The notes beneath the pieces are model-generated. The model saw only the letters and a list, made by a program, of their open reading frames with translations, had not been told where the DNA came from and searched no databases. From contig NC_073359.2 in assembly GCF_027580225.2 (NCBI RefSeq), positions 11,661,001 to 11,725,000 of the forward strand: DNA of 64,000 nt, written 5' to 3'. The position numbers and the translations under genes were made by a program. Of this stretch, positions 24,601 through 36,600 are shown one piece after another (position 1 is the first letter of the stretch; every line of letters begins with the position of its first letter). This DNA is from Misgurnus anguillicaudatus (lineage: Eukaryota; Chordata; Actinopteri; Cypriniformes; Cobitidae).

Positions 24601-27600
24601 AATTTAAGTTTTGATATTATGAAAATCTACTTTTTCTAACTAAAATGCATAGTGCTAGTAGGCCTAACATCCATACACAGCACAAAACTTCGGCATCATC
24701 CATGAATTCGAAGTACAGGCGGAGATAGCAGCTTTACCTAGCTATGACAAGACCCCTGTTCCAAGATGGTGGCAGTTTTGACGCATGCTTAGAACCCCAA
24801 GGTGACATCTAGTGTATGGCTCAAATTGAGTAAACTTACCAGATTGTTTGACCTCTTCACTCACTTTCTTCAAAACAAGATCCTTTTAATTCCTGTAAAA
24901 GTACGAAGATGTCTCGTATAGCGAAGATCATTGTCCTTCATTGTTGTTTTGTTTTTCTGCGTCCGCTCGCTTCGTGTAATCACGTCACTGCTAGAGCAAG
25001 CTCCTGATTGGTTAACATGGCGCGAAAATCCGTCAAAGTTCCGATTTTTCAACTCAAGCATCAACACTCAATTCACGCAATTCGCGCTTACCGCGCTGCA
25101 GGATGCCTATTCACGTCTTTACAAGTTCCATAAATGTCATGGCATGTTAATCCCAGAAGGGACTTTTCTGGGATTAACATGCTATGTGTACCTGTTTGGG
25201 GAGAGACAAAGGTTAGTTTTTTTTAATGTAGGTATGCAAAGCTTTTTTTAAACTGTGGACAGAGTTTGGAAGATCATTTACCATTTAAGGTAAAAAAATA
25301 GGTGGGTGATTTATTGCTTTTTTAAGGAACCACAAGGTGCCGTTCATTCCCTGATCGCAGGCTTCTTGATAGGGTGTTGATGTTATGATGCACCAAATGT
25401 TTGGCAATCAATGGCAAATAAGGATTTTTAAGTGAAAAGACGAAATAATTTTTACTGAACAATTATGTTTTTGATGATGCAATCTAATAGCAGCCATCTA
25501 GGGGTGGGCTATATGACCAAAATCATATTTCACAATATGAATCATTTTGAATCCCTGTAACGATATGTATTGTGGTATGGCTGTTTTTTCATTCAAAGAA
25601 GACAAGATTGACCCTTTCTGGATTAATTGTCATCAAAGTATGAAGTACAAAACTGCAAAAAAGAGATGAAGTGCAGTGTCAGAGGCCAATATGTTTTTAT
25701 GTCAAGTTTTTCCATGTCATTTTTCCAGGTCAACCTGTTTCTCTATAATTTTTTGCCAGCTGCACTTCTCCAGGGCAATTCCATTTGCTACTTTTCATCT
25801 TTGGTAAAAAGACATATTTAGCATTTTTGTTTTGTGCATTTGCTGAGAGAATTTAACTAATTTTCCTTTGGGGTTTTATAGTTTCTCTATATGTAAAGTA
25901 TTTGTATCCGTTTTATAGGATAAGCAGAGATTGCATTTCTTTTAACATACCGAAAAGAAAGTGGTTTACGTTAATAATGCTCATCCACTTGGTTGTTGTC
26001 AAAGAATGAAGTTTATTTTGTGATAACCTGCTAGATTTACATTGTCCAGCGTATTATACTGTCAGGAACAAATGGTGCCTAGCTGTCACTGGGGCAGTAC
26101 CCTTTAATAAGGTGCTTATATGGTACAGATATGTAAACATATGGTACCATAGGTACAAATATAAACGCTGTAGGTGCAAAGGTTTACTTTTTGAAAGGGT
26201 ACAGCCCCAGTGACAGCTGGGTGATTCATTAATAATTTAAGCAGTACCAGTCATGAAAACTTACTCTGATAAGTAGACAGTAAACAGGTTAGTGGTTATT
26301 TCCCGGGAGTAACTAACCTTGGAATGTCGTGACTGACTAATCAGAATTGGGTATTCCAGAGAGCCGTGTAATAGGTGTTGTTATAGTGGTGTAGTCTTAT
26401 GTGCACTCTTTGGTTTAACTCTTATGCTGCATTCACACCAGCCACGGTAGAGGCATCAAGCGCGAGTGATTTCAATGTTAAGTCAATGGGAAGACACATT
26501 GACGCGCGTCTGGATGTCTCGCCGCATGAAGGAGGCGTTTAGCGTGGTACACACGATTTCACCTCATTCACGCTTCTAGTTCGCGCAAATAGTGTGAATT
26601 GAGTGTTGCCGCGGGAAATGCGCGAATTGGAACATTTTAAATTTGGTGAAAAAACGCACCGCGTTAACCAATCCGGAGCTTGCTCTAGTAGTGACGAGCC
26701 GAGTCGCAGAAGCCCCTCCCATGACGTGAATTTCCACGTGAATGTCTTGATGACTAGAATTTCACACTCGGCTTTAACACGTGAATTAAGCGAGTAAACT
26801 TAAAGGTGGAGTCCACGATGTTTGAAAGCCAATGTTGATATTTGAAATCACCTAAACAAACACGCCCCTACCCCAATAGAATCTGGACCTTCTGTTGATA
26901 GACCCGCCCCACACATACGCAACCCGGCAAGGATGTTGGTTAGTAGACAAGCTCCTTACTGCTGATTGGCTATAAGTGTGTTTTGGTAGTCGGCCGTCTC
27001 CTTTTCCAAAGCGTTTTTCAAACATCGTGGACTCCACCTTTAAAATGTTCAAGAGGCAAACTAGACACGGTAGACTCGAATTTGACTCCTCAAGCGCGGC
27101 TGGTGTGAACCCACAGTTATTTTCTTTTTTTATAGTTGAACACATGATTGGTTGTTTCTAGTTTGTCTAATAAGGTACTAAAAGTGGCTTTTGCATTTTA
27201 CATTAAGCAGTTACGCTTTACATTAAGCAAATGATCACAGGATCACACAGAAACTACTTAAAGAATTTGGCTGAAAACTGCCGAGCAGATTTCCTCAGGA
27301 TTTGAATTCCCATCCTTCACAACTTCCACATTTCCACACACCATTGCGCATTTCAGATAGTGTTCATTTCATAATGCTTCATTTACCAATAAGTGTGTGT
27401 GGCAGTTCCGTTGAACGCACTTTGCTCGTCTAAATCCTAAAATCTAGATGTCAAGGCATGCTAATGAGTCATAGCTGGTCACAGGATAATGTGTCAATGA
27501 ATTACATTCACAGTGTTGCATTATCGGCCAAAGGAAGTTAATTAATCTGCTTTAAATTAAGCTGTTTAAACTTGGCTGTAAATCAATGGGATTGTTTGTT

Positions 27601-30600
27601 TATGGCAATCTGTCTCTGTCACACTGAATGACTGTTCTGACTTGTTTGACATTCATTCAGAGCTATAAATTCTTCAGGGCTCCCGCTAGGGGCACCGACA
27701 CAACTCAGTGTCACTTCATGTGTAAGATTTTGCTGACTTTTGCTTGAAGCAGGGTCTAAAATTAACATTTAAGGGGCCAAGATTGCAGATAGATGAACAA
27801 ATTGACCAGCTATTTATTTCTTACTTAGCTAGCTTACTTATTTGTATAACATTGCTTAAATATAATAATGGTGATCAGTAATGATACCAATAATGGTATA
27901 TCAATATTATTGCATTAAATGTTACATTTTATTATAAGACTACATTTGTTTAATTTCATGCATCTTGTTTATTTTATTGGAAAACTTGATTATAATATCC
28001 ATTTTGGGATCAGAGTTTCCATATCAAAATGATTGAATTAAGCCCTATTTCATGATATTTGGAATGTTGTATAAAGGGTATAAATACTGTAGTTTCAGAC
28101 ACAGTAATCTTTTATAAGATTGCATAATTTAATTGTATAAACAAGGGCTTGATCTTTCCCCATCATCTATGTTATCGTTTTATTTTTGGTTGTTTTATCT
28201 TCTGTTCGTTTCTTCAAATTTTACTTTTTTATTTTAAAGGAACCCTTCCACAGCTTTCTATCAAGCCTTCCCAAACTGCAGGTCAAAGACCATCAGTAAT
28301 GGGTATGATCTCTGTGTGTGCACTTGTGGCAGCCATCACTGCATGGAGTGTGCATGGCATTTTTGGCTCAAGTGTCTGACATCTGTAACAAGTAGCTCTT
28401 TTGAAGATGGTTGGCATGATTGTTAAGTGTTTGACTGATAGGAATAGTAGTGTTTTTTAGGGGGTAGATCGATTCGTGTCAATTTAAAAACAGGGTTCCC
28501 ACGGGTCCTTGAAAGTTTGTAAATCTGGGGGAATAATTCAAGGCCCTGGGAAGTTTTTGAAAATATACATACATAGATACAGGTCATTGAAAGTGCTTGA
28601 ATATATTTTATGCAAGAAGTTTTCTGGAAAAAAATCCATGTTATTCCCTGTGTAGTGTAGGATAATATCATAAAATGTCTAGCCTTTTTAGGCTAAACTG
28701 TTTAACTATCCAAAATGCTTTTTTGCATAGTTGTGTTTGACACATGAAAACGTCTCGGGTTACGTATGTAACTGTTGTTCTCTGAGAAGGGAAAAAGACG
28801 CTGCGTCTCCCTTGTCATACTTTCTGCATCCCTTTAACGCCGTCTTTGGCAGTATTTCAGATAGTGATATACTTCCTGGCTCCCTCATCACCCTGTCTTT
28901 GTCATTAAGCCTCACCATTGGTTGAATTTGATACATTCAGACACATTTATCCCTGGAGGCGTCCCCAAAGTGTCACCGCAGTGACGCAGCGCGAGTTCCC
29001 TCGAATGGAAACTGTAACAATGTATCTTAAAAGGTAACACGATGTAACCTTGCTCTCAATTGAAATGTGTCCCCACATTTAGTCCTTGAATTTGAGGGAA
29101 TTAGACCTGGAAAGTCCTTGAAAGGTCCTTGAATTTGAAGTTAACTAAGGTGTGGGAACCCTGTAAAAAGAAAGCATATTTCACACAGATTCATTTCTTT
29201 AACTTTTGGTTGCATGATGGTGCATCAGTTTTGCGTACTTGTGTGTGTGCCTCAGCTGACTGCATGAGAACGATGTGAGCATGGATAAAGGAAAACCTTT
29301 CGGACGTGATTTGATTTGTACTCGATTGCTATCTCTGCTCTGACTGACTGACCATAACCTTTTACAAGCATAGGTTGTGTTAAGTTTATAATTCTTGGTA
29401 AATGGGATATCTAGTTTGTTGCTCACAGAAACATTTCCATAGTAAAAGTAGCAAATAGAGATTAAAAGTGAAGAAACGAAAACGTGTTAAGGCACTTTAT
29501 TAGATGTCAATGGGGTGGTAACCTTTTAAAAAGTACACATTGTACTTAAAGGGTACATATTAGTACACCCATAATTGATTTTCTTATGACGTTTGAACAG
29601 CACAAATCCAATTTTTTCAAATCAGACCCATGCCACTTTCACATGTGGTCCTAAATTGTAGGGGTGCTCCGATCAGGATTTTTGCAGCCGATACCAATTA
29701 CCGATTTGTTGTCTTTGTGATCGGCCGATACCAAGGCCAATACCGATTATTCAAGCTGATATTCAAGCTCTTTGATGACTGTAACTGTTAAAATATTTTT
29801 TAGGTAAAGTTGTTGCCTTTGTTATATAACTTGCAGTAATTAGGTATATTATTGTTTTAATAATAGAGAATCAAATAAATTCGCACAACAAATATTTTAA
29901 GAAATTTAATATGACTTTTAAAAAGGCTTATGTCTGTTAAAAGTAATGAAAATAAAACACTTCACAGTCTTTACTGTATGAATTAAATATATGTATTCGT
30001 CTAAAGTATAACAGTTCCTTATGCCGAGTTCAGACTGCACGATTTTAGCCCTGATTTTGACTCGCCGACAGGTTTTGAGAAATCGCCGACAAATGGCCGA
30101 AATCACAGGCAAATCAATGCTCATGCAAGCGAGTGACAATCACACAGTGTGAATTATAAAAGACGAGTTCTGAGAGGATCGCCGACACCCGTGAGATATT
30201 TGGCGTCCTAAATATCTGGACCAGTCGGCAATTCAAAATCATTCCGTGTGAAATGTATTTTGACTGACAAAAACATCGGCGATGACCTACATCCAATGAG
30301 AGAGCAACATACAGGACAGCTGGAAGTTCGGGGAGGAGTCTTTCCAAACATTTCCTCATTCATAATTTTTATTTCTTCTTCTTTCTGCTCCAAATGAGCG
30401 CACATGCAATTTGTATGGTTAACTTCTTGCGGGTGACTATTTTTAATAATAATCCCAGTCTCACGTGAGAACTCCGGTCTTGCACGTGTGACCTCGCGCT
30501 GTTTCCTTCGCGTCACTTCTCGCGTGCGTTTGGTTGTGAGACGTAGTTTGTGGACCGGGAAAAAGTTATCGGCGATTCTTCTTACGGTAAAGTCATGCAG

Positions 30601-33600
30601 TATGAAAACCCCTGTCGCCAATCCATCATGCAGTCTAAAACAGCAGCGACTGAACGCTTCCCCAGATAATCACGCAGTGTGAAACAACAGGTGACCCGAC
30701 TAGTTTGAAAATCCTACAGTCTGAACTCGGCATTAGTCAAGAGCAGTGTGATTTTAATCAGAGATTAATTAGGTTACTGTAGCTTAAAGACGTAAGAGAG
30801 ATTGCGGAGAAGAACAGCTGTAATGAAAATGAAAGTTTACACTGTCAAAACGTTAAAATGCATGCAAATAATAAACTTCCGGCATGAGGGTGCGTTTACA
30901 CCAACCCGGCTGCTTGCTGCTGTGGCGGCAGCCCCGCCCGGAGTCACTCATTCAACATGTAGGAACGCTTGATATTGTCCGTGAGCAGTGACCCGTAACT
31001 ATACGACACAAGTTCTTATTTCTATAGAGACAGGAATAAAAAGGACCTCGCTTACAAGAGTGTCAGTGAGGACATTGGGCAACCTGGTAAGTTGTAATAC
31101 ACATTTAACTTTTGAGTCACGTGATGTTTATCGCCCTGCGCCGTTTATTTTCCCCCTATAGTAAGGTGACCAAATACAAACTGGTAACTCTCTCGGTAAA
31201 TGCACAATCATCATCAGTCATCTTGCAAACAGACAACCGCATAGCACTTGCCCCTCCCACGAGAAGCGGAGTTTGCCTCTGACCCGCGTCAAATGCTTGC
31301 TTTTTCCGCGCGTCTACTTCGCTCTACACGTGCGAATGCATGCAAACTGTTCAAGCGGCAAACTAGGCGCGGTAGACGCGATTTTGACGCCTGAAACGCG
31401 GTTGGTGTAAACGCAGCATTAGGATCGGAGCACGTCCTCATAGAAAATACACATATCTCTGTAAAGGCAGAGAGAGAAATCCAAATCTGCAAATCGCACA
31501 TGAGCAACAGGTTGTAAAAATGCTTGCACTGCGTAAAAATGTCTTAAATTGTAGTCCTATGATGACAAAAGTAAACCGAAAGATCGGTTCACGAGATTGG
31601 CAAATTTAGCGAGTACCGCTCGAGTCATTTAATGCCGTTATCGGCTGATACAGATCTGCGGCCAATCGATCGGAGCATCCCTACTAAATAGGATACATAT
31701 CTGATATATTGCAATGTGAATTCATTCTGAACGGCCGTGTCGCATTTCTTTCGATTTTTATGAGCAGCATCCATGTTTATTTCCGCAACACACAGTGCGC
31801 TGCGTCTGACATCACGTCTTTTTCTGTGCATGCGGGTCACTTCAGGGCCTTATATGGTTCACACATTTAAATAATAATGTGAACAACAGCGCAAAAAAAA
31901 TCTGGTTTCTGCAAAAAATTCAAACTGGGCATTAAGACCTACAGTGTGAACTAAGTCAGAGATGCATATTGGTACATATTAGTACAGTTTTATAAGGATA
32001 ACATTTCTGTTACAACACGTGCCAAGACTATTTGAACTTTGCGACCATTGTTAGAGGACCATTAAATTGATTATTTAATAAAGATTTTCTAATAAGTTTT
32101 AGCAAAATAATGATTGGATATTGGCACATTGTGCACCCCTAAATGTAACCCCTGTAGGCTGATTTATGAATGTATTAGTGGTACAGAGGTTAAGCTCAGA
32201 AAGAATGGACCCATATATTATGTGAAACAATAATAAGCTTAAATAGCTGTAAACATAGTATTTAAGGTCTGCAGTTGCCTCTAAAAATGCCATTACCTTA
32301 AAAACCACTGACATTATTAATCATTCATGGAGAATCTGTAACTTTTTTCAATTTAAATGAATTCCATTTAATATATTTCTGCTTCATTTGTTTAATTTTG
32401 CATGATCACAATTTTTCCTGAGGCATTTTGTGTGCTTTAGAAAGAAACATTTTGTTTTGTATCTCTTAGGACTAAATTTTAAATCGTACATCACGTACTA
32501 CATTAGCTTTATCCTTGGAGGCACAAATTGACATTTGATTATGATTGAAAATTGGTCGGTAGATCTTAAAACATGGAGGTTAGCACTGACATTGAGCCAA
32601 AAGGATTTAGCATTTCTGTGTGACTCATTACCCAGGTGGGAAGAAAAAACTCATTCAACTTAATTTCAATGTCGAGGATAGATTATGTTGTTACTATAGG
32701 TTTGCTGCGTGTTCGCTCCTGCCCTTTAAGAATCATAATTTTAAGAGTCTCTTCAGTTTCAAAGAGTTTGTAATCATCACATTTTAGGGAAAAGTGTGTA
32801 AACAAGTCTGAATGATTGATTTATGGTTGCCGTATCGGAAGATGAACTTCATTTTTTTTATTAATATAGTAAATACACTTAAAAACATGAAATATTTTGT
32901 TATTATTGGGTTTTGCACTTTATGCTTTGACATCAACTAGACAATTGAGACTATTTCATATTTACAGCATTTTTTTATTGTTTAGAAACAATTTCAGTCT
33001 CTTTATTACTCTTGACAGTAGATATGTTACAGTCATTATTCATCAAATTTGCAGACAAGCAAAACTTTAGATCCATCTTATTTGATTAAACCATCACCGT
33101 ATTCTTTTATCTCTATCCAAGTGCTTCTGGGCTCTTAGTCACAGACAAATCTTACAGAAATAATCATTCATATTCAAAATATTCAACACACTAGGGTCTG
33201 TGATAGTTAAACATTTTCTTTTTTTTCAAACAATCATCCTATTGTTTTTGTAAAACTAGTTGTTAGTATCGAGATACTGAATGTGTTCCCCTAATTCCAA
33301 CGTGATTCTCAAAAACATTTGTAAATTTGTGGTGGAACAAGACAGTCCTTCCGGAAAAACACTGAGTTTTTTAGTGATTGTCGCGTTTTCTTTAAAAATG
33401 CGTTGGAATATGTAGAATATTTATGCGATTTTATGCGATGAAATTCTTGCAGAAATTGCGGGAACTTGCAAAAATTGTGGAAACTTGCAAAAACTCTTTG
33501 CAGCTTTTGGAGCTTTTCAATGATGTTCACGTACAGTGTTACTGAAAATTAGTAATTAGTTACAGTTACTTGAATTACTCTACCAGGTACTGTATATCAA

Positions 33601-36600
33601 AAGTAAGTAGTTACTAAGGAAAGTAACTTTTAAGTTACTTTTATGTCTGCTATTTAAATGTAAATATGAATGTAAATTTCAGTAATTGTAATTGCGTTAC
33701 TTGATTTAAAAAAAATACTTTGTTACATGCTCGTTACTGCTAAAAGTAGTGGAATCACTGTTCACGTCACGCAATCACGTCACTTTATAATGCTCCAATG
33801 GCAACAGTGCACATGGCTGCGCATGTGTGAAGTAAATGCAGTTTGCTAAGATATATGTGATTTTTGCTACGAAAATCCTGGGATTATGAAATCATGCAAG
33901 CCCTGCCTATTTTGCACATGGAAATCTGCAGTTTATGCTGCGAAAGTGCGCCGTATTAAAAAAATGTGGACTTTGGCTGATTATGCATTGAATCATGCGA
34001 TCGCATAATTGCGTTTTTCTGGAGGGACTGAACAGATATTTTAAAGGGAATAGTTTCCAGTCTCTGTCATCATTAATAAGGAAGTCGTTCCCAACCAAAA
34101 CATATGTCATACTCCAACAAATCACTGGCTAAGTACAGCCTCCTTAAAATAAGTAAACAACAAGGGAACATGTAAACCTTCCTGGTGTGCTACTGTAGAT
34201 TGTGATTTGATAGATTGATAGAAGTTGATCAACCTGAAATAGTTCAGAGATGCGTGTGTATGATAATATTTGTAGAGTTTCGTTGCAAAACGAGATAAAT
34301 CTATTTTTTTACATTTTTGTGAAAACATGTTTATTATTATGTTATCATGTTATTATTTTGTTTTATGGTGCTACTTAGCTGTATTTTTTTAGTTATGAAG
34401 GTTAAAATCAAAACAAACCAACTGCAGTGGCATTGAAATTAATTGGAATGCACAACCAAAAAACGAAATTTCTGAACAATTAAAGAAACGGTGGTTATCT
34501 CGTTTTGCAACGAAACTCTTCATTTATTACTAATATTAGCATATTGTAGTGCTAATGTGGATAAATATACTATTGCTGTAGACTGTATTCACAATAATCA
34601 GATCTATTTTTAACCAAAAGAGCTCACTGTCTTTGGTAAGGGAGTGAAGAGCAGTAGCTCATTTGCATTTAAATTTACACCCTTTTAAACATTTTAGACA
34701 TGTTACACGAAATGATCTGTGGGTTATTTTGAGCTGAAACTTCACAGACACATCCAAGGCACACCTGAGACCTGTAATAGCCTCCATCTTGTAAAAATGG
34801 GCATAATATGTGCCCTTTAAGGTTATGGGGATGTTGGACAGCAACATTTTGTGACATGCAAAATGATTTCATGGATATTTAGAAAGAAGTTTAGAAATGT
34901 ACTGGTCGTTGAAGAAGTAAATAGCACATCTCTCTTTAAACTTGAAACAATTTCATCAATCATTCACCAGACTTACGATTTGACATGCTGTAGTTTTTAT
35001 GTATTAAATATATACAATATGTTGATATAAATATCGTTTAATATATTAAAAAACTTTTTATCTTCTGTTCTTAATTTTTCCCCAGCTTCAACTCTATTCC
35101 TGCTTGTAAACATAACCTTGTAGACTATACTTATTTTTTAATTGTCAGACAAAATGTTAAATGTTTTTTTTATTTGGATAAAAGCATATGCTTAATGTAG
35201 TAAATGTAAACTTTAATACTTAAGGTTTGGTTGTTTAGATCCTTGATTCTATAAGCAATAATAATAGAAATGCTAGTTTAGTTTACGCATTCCTGTCCCC
35301 ATTTAAATGTAAAACACTGCTCTTAGGACCAGATAAGATTTTAATCTAAGCTAGAACATGCACACTGTCAAACAGCAGGAGGTGTCTGTTGGAGCGCACG
35401 TGGATGGAGGCAACACCCGGGTTGATCCACATCAATCACAGCGGTCCACATGACTCAGACCAGCAGTAGGAGGTCACTGATTTTAGCCCATCTGTTCTGA
35501 GGCCAGCTGTGTGTTGACTGAAATCCTTATGCAACAGTTCGGGGGAATGCATTAGAGGCATCTAGCATGACTCTGAATTTGTTTACATGGGAGGAATCAC
35601 TCATGACTTTGATTTGGAGCTGAACATTTAACATTAATTTATTTGTTAAAGGGCATCCGGAGGGAAAAATCCCTGTTGACCTTTCCTAGATTTGATGAAG
35701 CCCCCTTTTTTTTAAACACAGGGAACTTTTGTACTCTGTTACCTTAAGAGAGCTGTTGCTCATGATGGAAATATTTTAAGGTACGAGTCACTTTTTTTAT
35801 TTTCTTTGGAAATGGTCAGACTACATTGAAAGTAATTATAATATATTTTATGTGTTCCTTATAGCTTATTTCCATATAATGCCGTTATATGATTTTTTCC
35901 ACTGTGAATGTAGTAGGAAGAAGTTTTCTTTGGAATGGTCAGATTGGAATGCAGGTTTTTTTTGGTTGATCAGGACACAACATGTATTTGACGTCATGCT
36001 TAACAATGGATAAAACCTGTAGTTATAAAGAGCGTTTACATGCCTATTACTTAGTGATTATTTCTTAAGAACCGCACGTACACAATTGCACTGCAAAAAT
36101 TTCTTGTGCACCTACATTTTTTGCGCTTAAACTTGACTAGTGAGGAGTTGCTATAAATTATAAAAATAACGTAAAAATAAATAATAATCCAGTCATCCAA
36201 AATGTTGATGTCTTTCTTTGTTAAGTCGAGGAGAAATTATGTTTTTTGAGGAAAACATTTCAGGATTTTTCTCATTTTAATGGACTTTAATGGACCCCAA
36301 TAATTAACAGTTTTAATGCAGTTTAAAGTTGCAGTTTCAACTGAGTTTTAAAGAAATCTAAATGATCCCAAACGAGGCATTGGGGTCTTATCTAGCGAAA
36401 CCATAGTCATCTTTTGCAATAAAAATAAAAATACGCACGTTTAAACCACATCTTCTTGTCTATCTCCGGTCCTGTGACGCGCCAGCGCGACCTCACGCAA
36501 TACGTCATCACGTCAAGAGGTCATGGATGATGTATGCGAAACTCCGCCCCAGTGTTTACAAGTGTGGAGAAAGAGGACCGTTCCGACGTTGTTGTATGTG

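Larger units (their letters stand above)
15604..28239 (+). other. tsc22d2: tsc22d2 intron 1 (12.6 kb, repeat-rich)
   Basis: It runs from GTAAAA to the AG before exon 2. It holds the MITEs listed separately. 21351-22170, 22480-24200 and 27120-28239 show no gene and few recognisable repeat ends; near 23226 lies the right end of a hAT-like piece (TTACACCCCTA) and near 25509 a left end (TAGGGGTGGGCTATATG). Confidence 0.7.
29659..31683. mobile_element. hAT-like element TAGGGGTGCTCCGATC with two nested MITEs
   Basis: The left end is TAGGGGTGCTCCGATC and the right end is GATCGGAGCATCCCTA. The 8-bp flanks CTAAATTG (29651-29658) and CTAAATAG (31684-31691) differ by one base. Most of its 2025 bp comes from two inserted MITEs (30022-30732 and 30885-31418). 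Confidence 0.8.

Noticed and set aside
30208..30621. 137-codon minus-strand ORF
   Set aside because: It lies entirely in a Harbinger-like MITE interior, has no known motifs, and its frame is explained by CpG-rich repeat sequence.
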